A stretch of DNA of 64,000 nt from Streptomyces sp. NBC_01716 (GCF_036248275.1 NZ_CP109181.1:7936001-8000000), one strand, 5' to 3'. Shown: positions 16,754 to 25,901, numbered from the stretch's first letter. Notes: generated by a model not told the origin, from the letters alone. Translations and numbers: made by a program.

Positions 16754-17102
16754 TCAGGAAAGGTCCCTGAGGAAGCCGAGGAGAGCTTCCTGGGTCTGCG
16801 CGGGATCTTCCAGCATGGAAACGTGTCCGCCGGTGACTTCGGCCAGACGGGCGCCGGGATGCCGTCGACGAACTCGGCGGAGTGTTCGGGGTTGAGCCGC
16901 AGCGTGGTGCGCAGACGTGCGCAGCCGACGACGGTCGCGAGGCCCCGCACCCTGCTGGGGGTGGCGTGTGGTCACCCTGATCGCGATTGCCGCCCCCAGG
17001 GACCGCCGTGTGCTCGGCCGCGAGCTGCTCGATCACGGGTCCCCAGCTGCCGACCCCATTGCTACTGGTCCCGTGCACAAGAACCAGGCCATCGGGAGGC
17101 AT
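16754..17102 (-). pseudogene. Alpha/beta-hydrolase pseudogene
   Basis: Three frames carry pieces of one alpha/beta hydrolase in the right order. The N-terminus is MPPDGLVLVHGTSSNGVGSW and on to IEQLAAEHTAV (from 17102). The middle is LRLNPEHSAEFVDGIPA and the end is RLAEVTGGHVSMLEDPAQTQ to LLGFLRDLS (stop at 16754). The catalytic-Ser core is deleted and at least two frameshifts separate the pieces. Only the oxyanion-hole HGTSSN and the catalytic-His region GGHVSMLE survive. It is divergent from the AraC gene, a common arrangement for a regulator and its target. Confidence 0.8.
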
Positions 17103-17224
17103 GTTGACCTAGGATGGTTGAACGGTGAACATGTGTCGCCGTCCTGGCTGCTGTCACGGCGGCACGACAACAGTCCATCGACTCATGGCTGCCGACGGAC
17201 AGCTGGTTTCGGAGGAATTCGGAA

Positions 17225-18130
17225 ATGCTCGTTGACTCCTTGACGATCGATTCCGTGCCGCAGGACGAAGTCACGGTGTCGAGTTACAGATCCGCCGATC
17301 TCGGTCCTGTCCAGATCGGCGAGGTGATATTTCAGGACGAGCTGCGGCTTGAGTGCGAAGATATCGGCACCGGATTTTATGTTCAGCTGCCGATTCAAGG
17401 GCGATTCGAGTCGCGGCACCGTGGTGTGCGCACGCTGGTCAGCCGCGCGTCGTCGGTCGTGTACCAGCCGGGTGGCGGGTCGTTCTCCGGCCGCTGGCCG
17501 GCGGGCTACCGAGCGTTGTGCGTCCGCATTGACGCGTCGGCGCTGGACACCGCTCTGGCCAGACTCATCGGCGACCGCGTGTCCAGCCGAGCCCGCTTCG
17601 GCCCGGTCATGGACACCGCCGACGGCTACGGGCGCGGCTGGGCCGACCTGCTCTATTCGGTCAACCGACAGCTCGCGGGCGCTCCGGACAACCTGCTGAC
17701 ACAGCCGCTGGTCGCTGCCCCGCTGGCGGAGAGCGTGATCAACGGCTTCCTGCTCGCGGCGGCCCACACGCACACCGAGGCGCTCACCGCGTCGGTGGCG
17801 CCGGCGCGGCCGGCGGCGGTCCGCACCGCCATCGACGTCATCGAGGCGGACGCACGGACCCCGCTGACGCTGTCGGTTCTCGCCGAGCACTGCGGCGTGA
17901 GCGCGCGCACCCTGCAGAAGGCATTTCAGCGGCATCTGGGCATGTCGCCGATGGAGTACCTGCGCGATGTCCGCCTGCGCCGGGCGCACGAAGAACTCCG
18001 CAGCGCCGATCCGTATGTCGACTCGGTCGCCTCGATCGCCCGCGGTTGGGGCTTCGCGCACCCGGGCCGATTCGCCGCCGCGCACGAGGCGAAATATGGA
18101 ATAAAGCCGCTGCGTACGCTTCGTGGATAA
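17225..18130 (+). CDS. AraC-family transcriptional regulator
   Basis: A 301-residue regulator. The N-terminal about 170 residues match the AraC-binding-like domain (FYVQLPIQGRFESRHRG, VVYQPGG). Residues about 200-300 are a double HTH of the AraC/XylS type (LSVLAEHCGVSARTLQKAFQRHLGMSPMEYLRDVRLRRAHEEL). The PGRFAAAHEAKYGIKPLRTLR end is typical. The gene it faces is a dead hydrolase, so its original divergent target may be lost. The downstream hemerythrin operon starts 111 bp after it. Confidence 0.92.
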   Translation: MLVDSLTIDSVPQDEVTVSSYRSADLGPVQIGEVIFQDELRLECEDIGTGFYVQLPIQGRFESRHRGVRTLVSRASSVVYQPGGGSFSGRWPAGYRALCVRIDASALDTALARLIGDRVSSRARFGPVMDTADGYGRGWADLLYSVNRQLAGAPDNLLTQPLVAAPLAESVINGFLLAAAHTHTEALTASVAPARPAAVRTAIDVIEADARTPLTLSVLAEHCGVSARTLQKAFQRHLGMSPMEYLRDVRLRRAHEELRSADPYVDSVASIARGWGFAHPGRFAAAHEAKYGIKPLRTLRG

Positions 18131-18189
18131 CCGGATTCGCATCCCGGACCTTTTCTTTTCGCGGCGCGGCACGGTGGCTAGGGTTATGC

Positions 18190-18217
18190 CTGAAGAAGCC
18201 GTACTGAAGAAGCCGTA
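18190..18217. repeat. 14-bp tandem duplication before the hemerythrin gene
   Basis: CTGAAGAAGCCGTA is repeated head to tail at 18190-18203 and 18204-18217, 25 bp upstream of the hemerythrin start. It could affect leader length; no known motif. Confidence 0.9.
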
Positions 18218-18241
18218 CAGAGAAACTCAGGAAAGCGACCC

Positions 18242-18937
18242 ATGATCAACGAACCCCTGGCTGACGTCCGCGACATGTATATGGCGCACACCATGTTCCG
18301 GCGCGAGATCGGACTCGCCCCGGCGCTTGTCCGCGGTGTGCCGGGCGGCGACGTCAAGCGTGCCGCGACCGTGGCCGACCACTTCCAGGTCGTCGACAAC
18401 AGCCTGCACCACCACCACGTCGCCGAGGACGAACACGTGTGGCCACGGCTGGCCGAGCGGGCGGGTACGGAGGCCGAACCGGTGGTGCGGGTGATGGAGG
18501 AGCAGCACGCGGCCATCGGTGCGCTGCTGGACGAGGTCCGTGCCGGGCTCGCACGGTGGCGGGGCACCGCCGACGCGGCACAGGGCGAGGCCCTCGCCGA
18601 CGTGGTGAGCCGTCTGCACGAGCACCTCGTCGAGCACCTCGCCGTCGAGGAGGACCTCGCGCTTCCTCTGATCGAGAAACACATCACCGCGGCCGAGTGG
18701 GGCCGGATGATCGCCGACAGCGCAGGCGACGTCGCGCCGGAGCGGATTCCGCTGATCTTCGGGATGATGGCGTACGAGGCCGATCCCGGCACGGTGCGGG
18801 ACATCATCGCCCAGATGCCGCCCGAGATCAGTGGCGTGATCGGGGACCTGGCTCCGCAGTCCTACGCGGCACACGCGCGGCAGGTGTACGGCACCGCCAC
18901 CCCGGCGCGGATCGGCGCTCGCGGAGCGGTGGCGTGA
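18242..18937 (+). CDS. Hemerythrin-domain protein (first paralogue)
   Basis: A 231-residue protein with an N-terminal hemerythrin HHE cation-binding domain. Iron-ligand histidines and acids are visible in DNSLHHHHVAEDEHVWPRL, MEEQHAAI and LHEHLVEHLAVEEDLALPLI. It ends with a conserved helical tail (IPLIFGMMAYEADPGTVRDI). Such proteins bind di-iron and oxygen or sense redox stress. It is translationally coupled (TGATG) to a luciferase-like oxidoreductase. A paralogue with the same architecture is encoded at 20455-21141 on the other strand. Confidence 0.9.
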   Translation: MINEPLADVRDMYMAHTMFRREIGLAPALVRGVPGGDVKRAATVADHFQVVDNSLHHHHVAEDEHVWPRLAERAGTEAEPVVRVMEEQHAAIGALLDEVRAGLARWRGTADAAQGEALADVVSRLHEHLVEHLAVEEDLALPLIEKHITAAEWGRMIADSAGDVAPERIPLIFGMMAYEADPGTVRDIIAQMPPEISGVIGDLAPQSYAAHARQVYGTATPARIGARGAVA

Positions 18938-19809
18938 TGACCGAGGTGAGATTCGGCGCGCTGTTGGAGCCGACGGCCGACCGCCCGCAGGATGTGGTCG
19001 GCTGGGCGGAGCTCATGGAGCAACTCGGTTACGACGTCGTCTCGTTGTCCGACCACCCGTACTGGCCCGAGCGTCTGGACACCGTCGCGCTGCTGTCGGC
19101 CATGGTGGCCAGGACGCGGCGGATCACGGTGATGCCGAACCTGCTCAATCTGCCGCTTCGGCCGCCCGCCATGATCGCCCGTACCGCCGCCACCCTGGAC
19201 ATCCTCAGCGGCGGCAGGTTCGAGCTGGGGCTCGGAAGCGGGGCGCAGCAGATGTGGGAGTCCATCGTCGCGGAGGGCGGCCCCCCGCGCACCGCCGGGC
19301 AGTCCATCGAGGCGCTGGAGGAGGCCACGCACATCATCCGTGCGCTGTGGGCGTCCAAGGCGGACGTCGAGTTCCGGGGCACGCACTACCGGCTCGGCGG
19401 CGCTCGGCCCGGCCCCGCGCCGGTGCACCAGGTCAGTATCTGGTTCGGCGCCTACCGGCCCCGCATGCTCCGTGTCGTAGGTGCCATCGGCGACGGGTGG
19501 ATCCCCAGCTCGCCCTTCTTTCCCCCGGAGGCGCTGCCCGACGCCAACCGGATCATCAACGAGGCCGCGGAGGCCGCCGGCCGGTCACCGCGGAGTATCC
19601 GTCGCGGCTACAACATCGAGGGCGAGTTCGGTACCGGCCCCGGCTTCCTCCAGGGACCGCCCGCTGTCTGGGCGCGGCAACTGGCCGAGCTCGTACTGAC
19701 CGGACAGATCGACACGTTCTTCCTGTACCGGGTCGGCTCACCCGACTTCCTGCGCCGCTTCGCCGCTGAAGTCGCGCCCGCCGTCCGCGAACTCGTCACG
19801 AGCGGCTGA
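18937..19809 (+). CDS. Luciferase-like (LLM) F420-dependent oxidoreductase
   Basis: A 290-residue TIM-barrel enzyme of the bacterial luciferase-like family, most similar in pattern to F420-dependent reductases or dehydrogenases. Family segments are FGALLEPTADRPQDVVGWAEL, EQLGYDVVSLSDHPY, ATLDILSGGRFELGLGSGA and IWFGAYRPRMLRVVG. The start ATG overlaps the hemerythrin stop by 1 bp. That suggests a coupled pair in which the di-iron protein may protect or sense oxygen for the deazaflavin enzyme (inference). Confidence 0.88.
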   Translation: MTEVRFGALLEPTADRPQDVVGWAELMEQLGYDVVSLSDHPYWPERLDTVALLSAMVARTRRITVMPNLLNLPLRPPAMIARTAATLDILSGGRFELGLGSGAQQMWESIVAEGGPPRTAGQSIEALEEATHIIRALWASKADVEFRGTHYRLGGARPGPAPVHQVSIWFGAYRPRMLRVVGAIGDGWIPSSPFFPPEALPDANRIINEAAEAAGRSPRSIRRGYNIEGEFGTGPGFLQGPPAVWARQLAELVLTGQIDTFFLYRVGSPDFLRRFAAEVAPAVRELVTSG

Positions 19810-19854
19810 CCGTCGCCCCCGCATTACCACCGCACGATCTACGAGGCACCAAGC

Positions 19855-20426
19855 ATGCCCCCGACGGACCTGTGTTTCTCCAGCGTGCGCGATCAGTTGA
19901 CGGCGCTTGACCAGGACCGTGTCGGATTCCGCGCTCCTGCTAGACGTGCTGCACGGCCCGGCGCCGGGTGACCGGCGCATCGCGCGGCCGCCGGACCGTA
20001 CGTTCGCCGAGGCCGCCGCGACCGGGCCGGGCCGGCTCCGGGTCGGGCTGTCGCTGCGCCCCTGGCCGGTCGGTGGCCGCCTCGTTTCACGCGTCGAGCA
20101 CGCGGTCCGCGGTATGGCCGACACCATCGCCGAGTTGGGACACGAGGTCGTGCGCGTCGAGCCGCCACTGACCGACCGCACCGGGATGCTCAGAGCGCGG
20201 CTGGCTGGCCACGCTGCTGGGGGCGCAGCGCTACACCGCGTTCGTGACACTGTGGAACCTGTCGGGCAACCCGGCGGCCGTGGTACCGGCCGCCCGCACC
20301 GACGACGGCCTCCCGCTCGGCGCACAACTGGTCGGCCGGCCACACGACGAGGCGACCCTCCTCGCCCTGTCGGCCCAACGTGAGGCGGAGCACCCCTGGT
20401 CCCGACTGCGCCCGCAGCTGGACTGA
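19855..20426 (+). pseudogene. Amidase-signature enzyme pseudogene
   Basis: Scattered pieces of one amidase occur in order. The N-terminus is MPPTDLCFSSVRDQLTALD (19855). In another frame the post-catalytic region reads MTRTVSDSALLLDVLHGP and later VEHAVRGMADTIAELGHEVV (from 19907). The C-terminus in a third frame is TLWNLSGNPAAVVPAARTDD followed by GLPLGAQLVGRPHDEATLLAL, ending at 20426. The whole catalytic Lys-Ser-Ser region between the first two pieces is deleted, so no activity is possible. Confidence 0.85.
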
Positions 20427-20454
20427 TCACGTGCATGGACCGTTGGGAGCCTGA

Positions 20455-21141
20455 TCAAACCGTGCTGCGACGCGGGGTGGTGGTGCCGTGCACACGCTGC
20501 GAATGGGCTCGGAACGCCTCTCCGGCCGCCTGCTCGATGACAGGCCGCACCTCCGGCGGCATGTTGGCCACCGCCCGCGCGACAATCCCGGGATCGCCTT
20601 CGTACATCATCATGCCGAACATGAGAGGAAGCAGCTCCTGAGGTGTGTCCTTGCCGCCCTCCTGAACACTCCGGTCCCACTCGTCGAGCGTGATGTACCT
20701 GTCGATCAGCGGAAGGACGCGCCGCTCCTCGTCGCCCAGGTGCTCGTACAGCGGGGGAAGCAGCCCTTCGAAGGTGCCCGCCAGCGCGTCGCGCGGACCC
20801 GCGGCCGCGCTGTGACGCCACTTGTCCAGGAGGGTGGTCGCCTCCGTGTAGAGCCGGGCGATGCCCGCGTGTTGCTCCTCCATCGAGTGGACCACCGGTG
20901 CGATCTCCTCGGGACCGCGCTCCAGCAGGACCGGCCAGAGGTACGCGTCCTCAGCGGCATGATGGTGATGGAGCACCGAAGCCACCAGTTCGGCGTGCCC
21001 GGCGACGACTCCCACCCGCTCCCGATCACCGGCCCCGACCTCGCGCACCAGGGCCGGAAGCAGCGAGAACTCCCGCCGGAGCATGGTGTGCACCATGTAC
21101 ATCTCGCGCGTGCTCACGCTCGGTTCCTCATTGACCGTCAT
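20455..21141 (-). CDS. Hemerythrin-domain protein (second paralogue)
   Basis: A 228-residue paralogue of the hemerythrin protein at 18242, with the same layout. TREMYMVHTMLRREFSLLPALVREV aligns with VRDMYMAHTMFRREIGLAPALVRGV of the first copy. The ligand motifs are LHHHHAAEDAYLWPVL, MEEQHAGI and LYEHLGDEERRVLPLI, and the tail is LLPLMFGMMMYEGDPGIV. ATG 21141 (MTVNEEP) is chosen with GGTGA 6 bases upstream. The convergent arrangement with the amidase remnant and LLM gene suggests a once larger redox cluster. Confidence 0.9.
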   Translation of the reverse strand: MTVNEEPSVSTREMYMVHTMLRREFSLLPALVREVGAGDRERVGVVAGHAELVASVLHHHHAAEDAYLWPVLLERGPEEIAPVVHSMEEQHAGIARLYTEATTLLDKWRHSAAAGPRDALAGTFEGLLPPLYEHLGDEERRVLPLIDRYITLDEWDRSVQEGGKDTPQELLPLMFGMMMYEGDPGIVARAVANMPPEVRPVIEQAAGEAFRAHSQRVHGTTTPRRSTV

Positions 21142-21251
21142 GTGCTTCACCGTGATCCTTTGGCGCACCACCGCGCAATAAGGTGCAATTGACCCGAAAC
21201 GCCTTCTGGATCACCTTAGATCAGCACGTGCCGCAGACCATGATCAACGAA

Positions 21252-22340
21252 TCAGCCAAGGACCGCCGCCCGGACACACAGCACGTCGGGAAGGTGCGAG
21301 GCGAGTTGCTGCCAGGTGTCGCCGTCGTCCGCGCTCGCGTAGACCTCGCCGTTGCGGTTGCCGAAGTAGACACCGGCCGGGTCCGCGTCGTCCGTGCACA
21401 GCGCGTCGCGCAGCACCGTCCCGAAGTGGTCGCCGTCCGGCAGCCCCGTGGTCAGGGCGTCCCAGGTCTCGCCCGCGTCGCTCGTACGGTAGATCCGGCA
21501 GCGCCGGCCGGCGGGGACCCGGTCGGAGTCGGCCTGGATCGGGAAGACGTACGCCACGTCGGCCCGGTGCGGATGGGCCGCGACGGCGAAGCCGAAGTCG
21601 GACGGCAGACCGGAGCCGATGTCCTTCCAGTTGGCGCCCGCGTCGTCGCTGCGGAACACGCCCCAGTGGTTCTGGAGGTAGAGCCGGTCCGGATCGACCG
21701 CGTCCCGGGCGATCTTGTGGACGCACTGGCCGAACTCCGGGTCGGGATCGGGCAGGAAGACCGCCGACACGCCCTTGTTGGAGGGCGCCCAGCTCGCGCC
21801 GCCGTCCCGTGAGCGGAACACTCCCGCGGTCGACACCGCGACCGTCACCGCGTCCGCGTCCCTGGGGTCGGTCACCACCGTGTGCACCGCCTCGCCGCCA
21901 CCGCCCGGCACCCACTGCGAACGCGTCGGGTGCTCCCACAGCGGCCGGACCAGCTCGAAGGTCTCGCCCCTGTCGTCGGAACGGAACAGGGCGGCCGGCT
22001 CGGAGCCCGCGTACACGACGTCCGGCGCGGCGGGCCCCGCCGGATGCAGCTGCCAGACCCGCTCCAGCGACGCGCCGGTGTCCTTGGGGAACTTCACGGC
22101 CGGTTCGCTCGGCTCGCTCCAGCTCGCGCCGAGATCGTCGGAGTGGAACACGGACGGGCCCCAGTGCGCGCTGTCCCCGCCGACCAGCAGGCGCGGTACG
22201 GCGTGCCGGGTGTCGATCCCGATCGAGTAGACCGCCTGCGCGTTGAAGTGCGGTCCGTCGAACTCCCACCGCCCGCCGCGCCTGCGGCCGATGAAGAGTC
22301 CCTTGCGTGTGCCCACGGTGAGCAGTACGTCGTTGGTCAT
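21252..22340 (-). CDS. Asp-box (BNR) repeat beta-propeller protein
   Basis: A 362-residue beta-propeller with six Asp-box (S/T-x-D-x-G-x-x-W/F) repeats: SDDLGASW, SDDRGETF, SRDGGASW, SDDAGANW, TSDAGETW and SADDGDTW. It is annotated elsewhere as sialidase-like or VPS10-type, but the catalytic sialidase Arg triad and FRIP motif are not evident. No signal peptide precedes MTNDVLLTVGTRKGLFIG, so it is cytoplasmic. GGAGG lies 8 bases before ATG 22340. Enzymatic role unknown. Confidence 0.82.
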   Translation of the reverse strand: MTNDVLLTVGTRKGLFIGRRRGGRWEFDGPHFNAQAVYSIGIDTRHAVPRLLVGGDSAHWGPSVFHSDDLGASWSEPSEPAVKFPKDTGASLERVWQLHPAGPAAPDVVYAGSEPAALFRSDDRGETFELVRPLWEHPTRSQWVPGGGGEAVHTVVTDPRDADAVTVAVSTAGVFRSRDGGASWAPSNKGVSAVFLPDPDPEFGQCVHKIARDAVDPDRLYLQNHWGVFRSDDAGANWKDIGSGLPSDFGFAVAAHPHRADVAYVFPIQADSDRVPAGRRCRIYRTSDAGETWDALTTGLPDGDHFGTVLRDALCTDDADPAGVYFGNRNGEVYASADDGDTWQQLASHLPDVLCVRAAVLG

Positions 22341-22468
22341 GGCGGATACCTCCGAAGACGCCGTTGTCCCAGACTCCGGACAGTCTGCACCCACCCACTG
22401 ACAACGCACCTCCGGACGACGCCGCCCCCCCGGGCCGAAGGCCAGGAGGCCGACGCGCGGCCTTCGGC

Positions 22469-23383
22469 TCAGCCGTCGGCCCGGCCGACCGTCCCCAGGC
22501 GTGCCACCTCCTCGTCCGAGAGCCGGAGCGCGCCCGCCGCCACGTTCTCCGCGAGGTGCTTCGGGTCGCTTGTCCCGGGGATGGCCAGTACGTGCGGGCC
22601 CTGGGCCAGCGTCCACGCCAGCCGTATCTGCGCGGGCGAGGCGCCGTGCGCCCGCGCGACGGCGAGCACCGCTTCGTCGTCCGTCGCGCCGGCGCCCGAC
22701 TCGCGCCCGCTGCCCGCGATGGCGAAGAACGGTACGTAGGCGATCCCCAGGTCACCGCACTCCCGCAGGAGCTTCTGCTCCGCGCCCGGCGCGTCCACGC
22801 TGTAGGAGTTCTGCACACAGACCACCGGCGCGATGGCCCGGGCCTCGGCCAGCTGCTCGGAGGTCACGTTCGAGACGCCGAGATGACGGACGAGCCCGGC
22901 GTCCCGCAGCTCGGCCAGCGCGCCGAAGTGCTCGGCCACCGAGCGGGTCGCCCAGCTCTGCGGCAGACGCAGATTCACCACGTCCAGGTGATCACGGCCG
23001 AGCTGGCGCAGGTTCTCCTCGACCTGACCGCGCAACTGCCCCGGCTCGGCCCACCACCACTCGCCCGAGGTGTCCCGGCCCGGCCAGACCTTGCTGGTGA
23101 TGACCAGATCGTCGGGGTACGGCGCGAGCGCGGTGTTGATCAGCTCGTTGGCGGAGCGCGTCGCGGAGAAGTAGAACGCGGCGGTGTCGATGTGGTTCAC
23201 GCCGAGCTCGACGGCCTGCCTCAGTACGGCTGTCGATTTCTCGCGGTCGCTCCGCCCGCCGCCGGGACCGAAGGGAACACCGCCGGTCAGGCGCATGGCG
23301 CCGAACCCGACGCGGTTGACGGTCAGATCGCCGAGCCGCCAGGTACCTGCGGCCGTCGCGGGGCGGTCACGCGTGTCGGACAT
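22469..23383 (-). CDS. Aldo/keto reductase
   Basis: A 304-residue NADPH-dependent AKR TIM barrel. The catalytic Asp-Tyr stretch is NHIDTAAFYFS (Asp about 60, Tyr about 65), with Lys in LVITSKVWPG. The pocket His is replaced in VVNLRLPQSW, and the cofactor end is VLAIPGTSDPKHLAENV. The group resembles oxidoreductases acting on small aldehydes or ketones. AGAGGAGATCC precedes the ATG. A hairpin terminator of the gene upstream lies at 23446-23492, so it is probably transcribed alone. Confidence 0.9.
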   Translation of the reverse strand: MSDTRDRPATAAGTWRLGDLTVNRVGFGAMRLTGGVPFGPGGGRSDREKSTAVLRQAVELGVNHIDTAAFYFSATRSANELINTALAPYPDDLVITSKVWPGRDTSGEWWWAEPGQLRGQVEENLRQLGRDHLDVVNLRLPQSWATRSVAEHFGALAELRDAGLVRHLGVSNVTSEQLAEARAIAPVVCVQNSYSVDAPGAEQKLLRECGDLGIAYVPFFAIAGSGRESGAGATDDEAVLAVARAHGASPAQIRLAWTLAQGPHVLAIPGTSDPKHLAENVAAGALRLSDEEVARLGTVGRADG

Positions 23384-23445
23384 GGATCTCCTCTGTAGGA
23401 AGGAAGGGCGGGCGGGCTGTCCGGGCACGACCCGGATCCGGGCAC

Positions 23446-23492
23446 GAAAAAAGCCTCCCCGGCGGATCGGAATCCGCACAGACAAGAGGCTT
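23446..23492 (-). terminator. Rho-independent terminator with U-run
   Basis: Read on the minus strand, AAGCCTC (23492-23486) pairs with GAGGCTT (23457-23451), with an inner GCGGAT/ATCCGC stem, followed by a run of T. It is located 45 bp after the stop of the reductase gene at 23537. Its U-run is unusually good for this genome. An attenuator for the aldo/keto reductase is an alternative reading. Confidence 0.75.
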
Positions 23493-23536
23493 GATCGACA
23501 ACGCATCCTAGCAGTCCGCTCCCGGCCGTGGGGCGG

Positions 23537-24943
23537 CTACGTACCCGACGGCCCCCGCTCCCCGCGCGCCGCCGCCAGCAGACCCTCCCAGTCCGGGATC
23601 TTCACCGACCGCCGCCCCAGCTCCGCGCCCAGCGCCGCCTCCGCGTCCTCGATGGCCAGCCAGCCCGGCCATTCCACCGGGTGGTGCCCGGCCGCGCGGA
23701 GCGCGTCGAGCGGGTCCCCGGCGATCCGGCGCGCGCCCAGCGCGGGCGCGTCCGCGAGGAGCGAGGCGACCGTCTCCTTCGCGCACGCGCGATTGGTGCC
23801 GATCACCCCCGTCGGCCCGCGCTTGATCCACCCCGCCACATACTCGCCGGGCGACGCCGCCCCGTCCCTCAGCACCCGGCCCGCCCGGTGCGGCACCGTG
23901 CCCGTCGCCTCGTCGAAGGGCAGCCCGGCGATCGGCACCCCCCGGTAGCCGACCGCCCGCAGGACGAGCCCAGCCTCGATGTCCTCGTACGCCCCCGTGC
24001 CCCGCACCCCGCCCTGCCCGTCGGGAGCGGTGCGCTCGAACCGTACGGCCGTCACCCGTCCGTCGTCGGTCCCGAGCAGCTTCACCGGGCGCAGGAAGAA
24101 CCGCAGGTGGATCCGGCGCGCCCGGCCCTGGTCAGGCGCGTCGGCCCAGCCGCGTACGACGTCCACGTTGCGCCTGTTGACGGCCGCCAGTGGCTGCGCG
24201 GCGGGCGTGGGCGGCCCGGACCCGGTGCGGTCAGCCGGGGCCGGGGCGTACGCCGGATCGAGCTCCAGGTCGGCGGGCTCCACGCGCACCTCGGCCGAGG
24301 GCAGCGCGCCCAGTTCACGCAGTTCCTTCGTGGTGAACTTCGCCTGCGACGGGCCCCGCCGACCCACCATGTGCACGTCCCTGACCGCGCTCCCTGCCAG
24401 CGCGCCGAGCGCCGGGTGCGGTACGTCCGTCGGCCGGAAGTCCTCCGCCCCACGGGCCAGGACGCGCGCCACGTCGACGGCGACATTGCCCACGCCGATC
24501 ACCACGACCGACCGCGCGCCGAGCCCGAAGCCGCCCGGCACGGCGTCCGGGTGCGCGCTGTACCAGGACACGAAGTCCGTCGCCGAGTGGCTGCCGGCCA
24601 GCTCCTCGCCCGGGATGCCGAGCCGCCGGTCGCGGGCGGCGCCGACGCAGTAGACGACCGCGTGGTAGAGCCCGAGGAGTCGTTCGGGTGTGAGGCCCTC
24701 CGCGCCGATCTCGACGTTCCCCAGGAAGCGGACGCGTTCGTGCTCCAGCACCGAACGCAGCGTGTTCTGGAGCGACTTGATCTTCTCGTGGTCGGGCGCG
24801 ACGCCGTAGCGCACCAGCCCGTACGGGGCGGGGAGCCGGTCCAGGACATCCACCAGGACGCCGGGCACCGACGGCTGCTGGACGAGGGCCTGGGCGGTGT
24901 AGACCCCGCTGGGGCCCGATCCGACGACGGCGACGCGCGGCAC
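23537..24943 (-). CDS. Ferredoxin-NADP reductase-like FAD enzyme (FprA type)
   Basis: A 468-residue adrenodoxin-reductase-type flavoprotein like mycobacterial FprA. It transfers electrons between NADPH and ferredoxins, for example for cytochromes P450. The FAD motif is AVVGSGPSGVYTAQAL at the N-terminus, followed by RLPAPYGLVRYGVAPDHEKIK. The NADP motif is VVIGVGNVAVDVARVL and the C-terminal FAD region is GWIKRGPTGVIGTNRACA. GTG 24943 follows AAGGAG at 6 bases; an 11-residue longer frame is less likely. No P450 or ferredoxin gene is in the window. Confidence 0.92.
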   Translation of the reverse strand: MPRVAVVGSGPSGVYTAQALVQQPSVPGVLVDVLDRLPAPYGLVRYGVAPDHEKIKSLQNTLRSVLEHERVRFLGNVEIGAEGLTPERLLGLYHAVVYCVGAARDRRLGIPGEELAGSHSATDFVSWYSAHPDAVPGGFGLGARSVVVIGVGNVAVDVARVLARGAEDFRPTDVPHPALGALAGSAVRDVHMVGRRGPSQAKFTTKELRELGALPSAEVRVEPADLELDPAYAPAPADRTGSGPPTPAAQPLAAVNRRNVDVVRGWADAPDQGRARRIHLRFFLRPVKLLGTDDGRVTAVRFERTAPDGQGGVRGTGAYEDIEAGLVLRAVGYRGVPIAGLPFDEATGTVPHRAGRVLRDGAASPGEYVAGWIKRGPTGVIGTNRACAKETVASLLADAPALGARRIAGDPLDALRAAGHHPVEWPGWLAIEDAEAALGAELGRRSVKIPDWEGLLAAARGERGPSGT

Positions 24944-25121
24944 GGCGCACTCCTTCCGGCAGGAGACCTCCAGCATCGCACCGGCGCGCGGCGCTGAGGA
25001 GTACGCGGAACCGTCGCGTCGCGGGCGCCGCGCCCGGTGGGGGTACGCCAGTGCGCTGACCGAGTGCGATGCGCGCCGAGGGCGAGTGTGCCACGGGAGA
25101 GGGGAAGAATTGCCTGATTAA

Positions 25122-25859
25122 GTGGTGAATGTGTCAGAACCTGAGATGACTTCCGCCGCTGAGCCCGCGACGCCTGTCTGGCCCCGGTGGGAGGTGCAGG
25201 GGTACGGCACGGTCACCTGCGACACCCTGCCGGGCGGCCGGTGCGAGCTTCCGAGACACGAACTGGTACCGCCCTGGGTCGACATCCGGCTGACGTTCGC
25301 CGACGGGGCGCGCGTCGACGTACTCGCCGTCCTGCGGGACGGCGTCGTCGCCGTCGAGGACGCGCAGGCCGATCCGCCGCTGCCGCTGGACGACCTGACG
25401 GAGCTGCGCGCCTGGATCGAGGCACCCGTCGAGTACGCCTGCCGCGTGGTGGCGGGACAGCATCATGTGGAGGCCGGCCCGGTCGAGGGCGACGTGGCGG
25501 CGGCGAGGCCGGCGCCGAAGCCGGCGGTGAGGCCCGCGTCCAGCACCGCGGAACCGGCGGTGGCCGTGACGGCGGAGGGCGAGGGCTACGAGTACGAGGG
25601 CGGCCCGTCGGGAGCCGACGCGGAGCTTCTGGAGGACGAGCCCGCGCCCGGCGGCCGGCACCGCGCCGACGACTCCGTGTCGTCCGACCGCGCGGACCGG
25701 CGCGGTGTGGCGGAGACGTACCGCAGGGCACAGCAGTTGGGCCAGGACCCGGTCCTCGCGGTGATGTGCGCGACCGGGTACGGGCGCCGCAAGTCGCTCA
25801 GCGTCATCGCGAGCGCCCGCGACGACGGCTATCTGACGCCGCGTCACCGCCGCCGCTGA
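25122..25859 (+). CDS. DUF6214-type Streptomyces protein with C-terminal HTH-like end
   Basis: A 245-residue protein of unknown function that I recognise as a Streptomyces-restricted type. The first about 110 residues are a compact beta-rich domain (WPRWEVQGYGTVTCDTLPGG to VEYACRVVAG). A low-complexity Ala/Pro/Glu linker follows. The last 50 residues (ETYRRAQQLGQDPVLAVMCATG, YGRRKSLSVIASARDDGYLTP) resemble a small HTH that recurs at the end of several actinomycete proteins. The start could be GTG 25122 or a slightly later GTG. The acidic linker may be disordered. Confidence 0.75.
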   Translation: MVNVSEPEMTSAAEPATPVWPRWEVQGYGTVTCDTLPGGRCELPRHELVPPWVDIRLTFADGARVDVLAVLRDGVVAVEDAQADPPLPLDDLTELRAWIEAPVEYACRVVAGQHHVEAGPVEGDVAAARPAPKPAVRPASSTAEPAVAVTAEGEGYEYEGGPSGADAELLEDEPAPGGRHRADDSVSSDRADRRGVAETYRRAQQLGQDPVLAVMCATGYGRRKSLSVIASARDDGYLTPRHRRR

Positions 25860-25901
25860 CGCGACCCGGCACAGGACGCCGAAGACGGCGCCGGACGTGC
25901 G

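Noticed and set aside
21252..22340. Sialidase activity for the Asp-box protein
   Set aside because: Asp boxes occur in many propellers; the FRIP motif and arginine triad are not seen and there is no secretion signal.
23446..23492. Riboswitch before the aldo/keto reductase gene
   Set aside because: The structure is a simple stem with an inner hairpin and T-run just after the upstream gene, best explained as its terminator.
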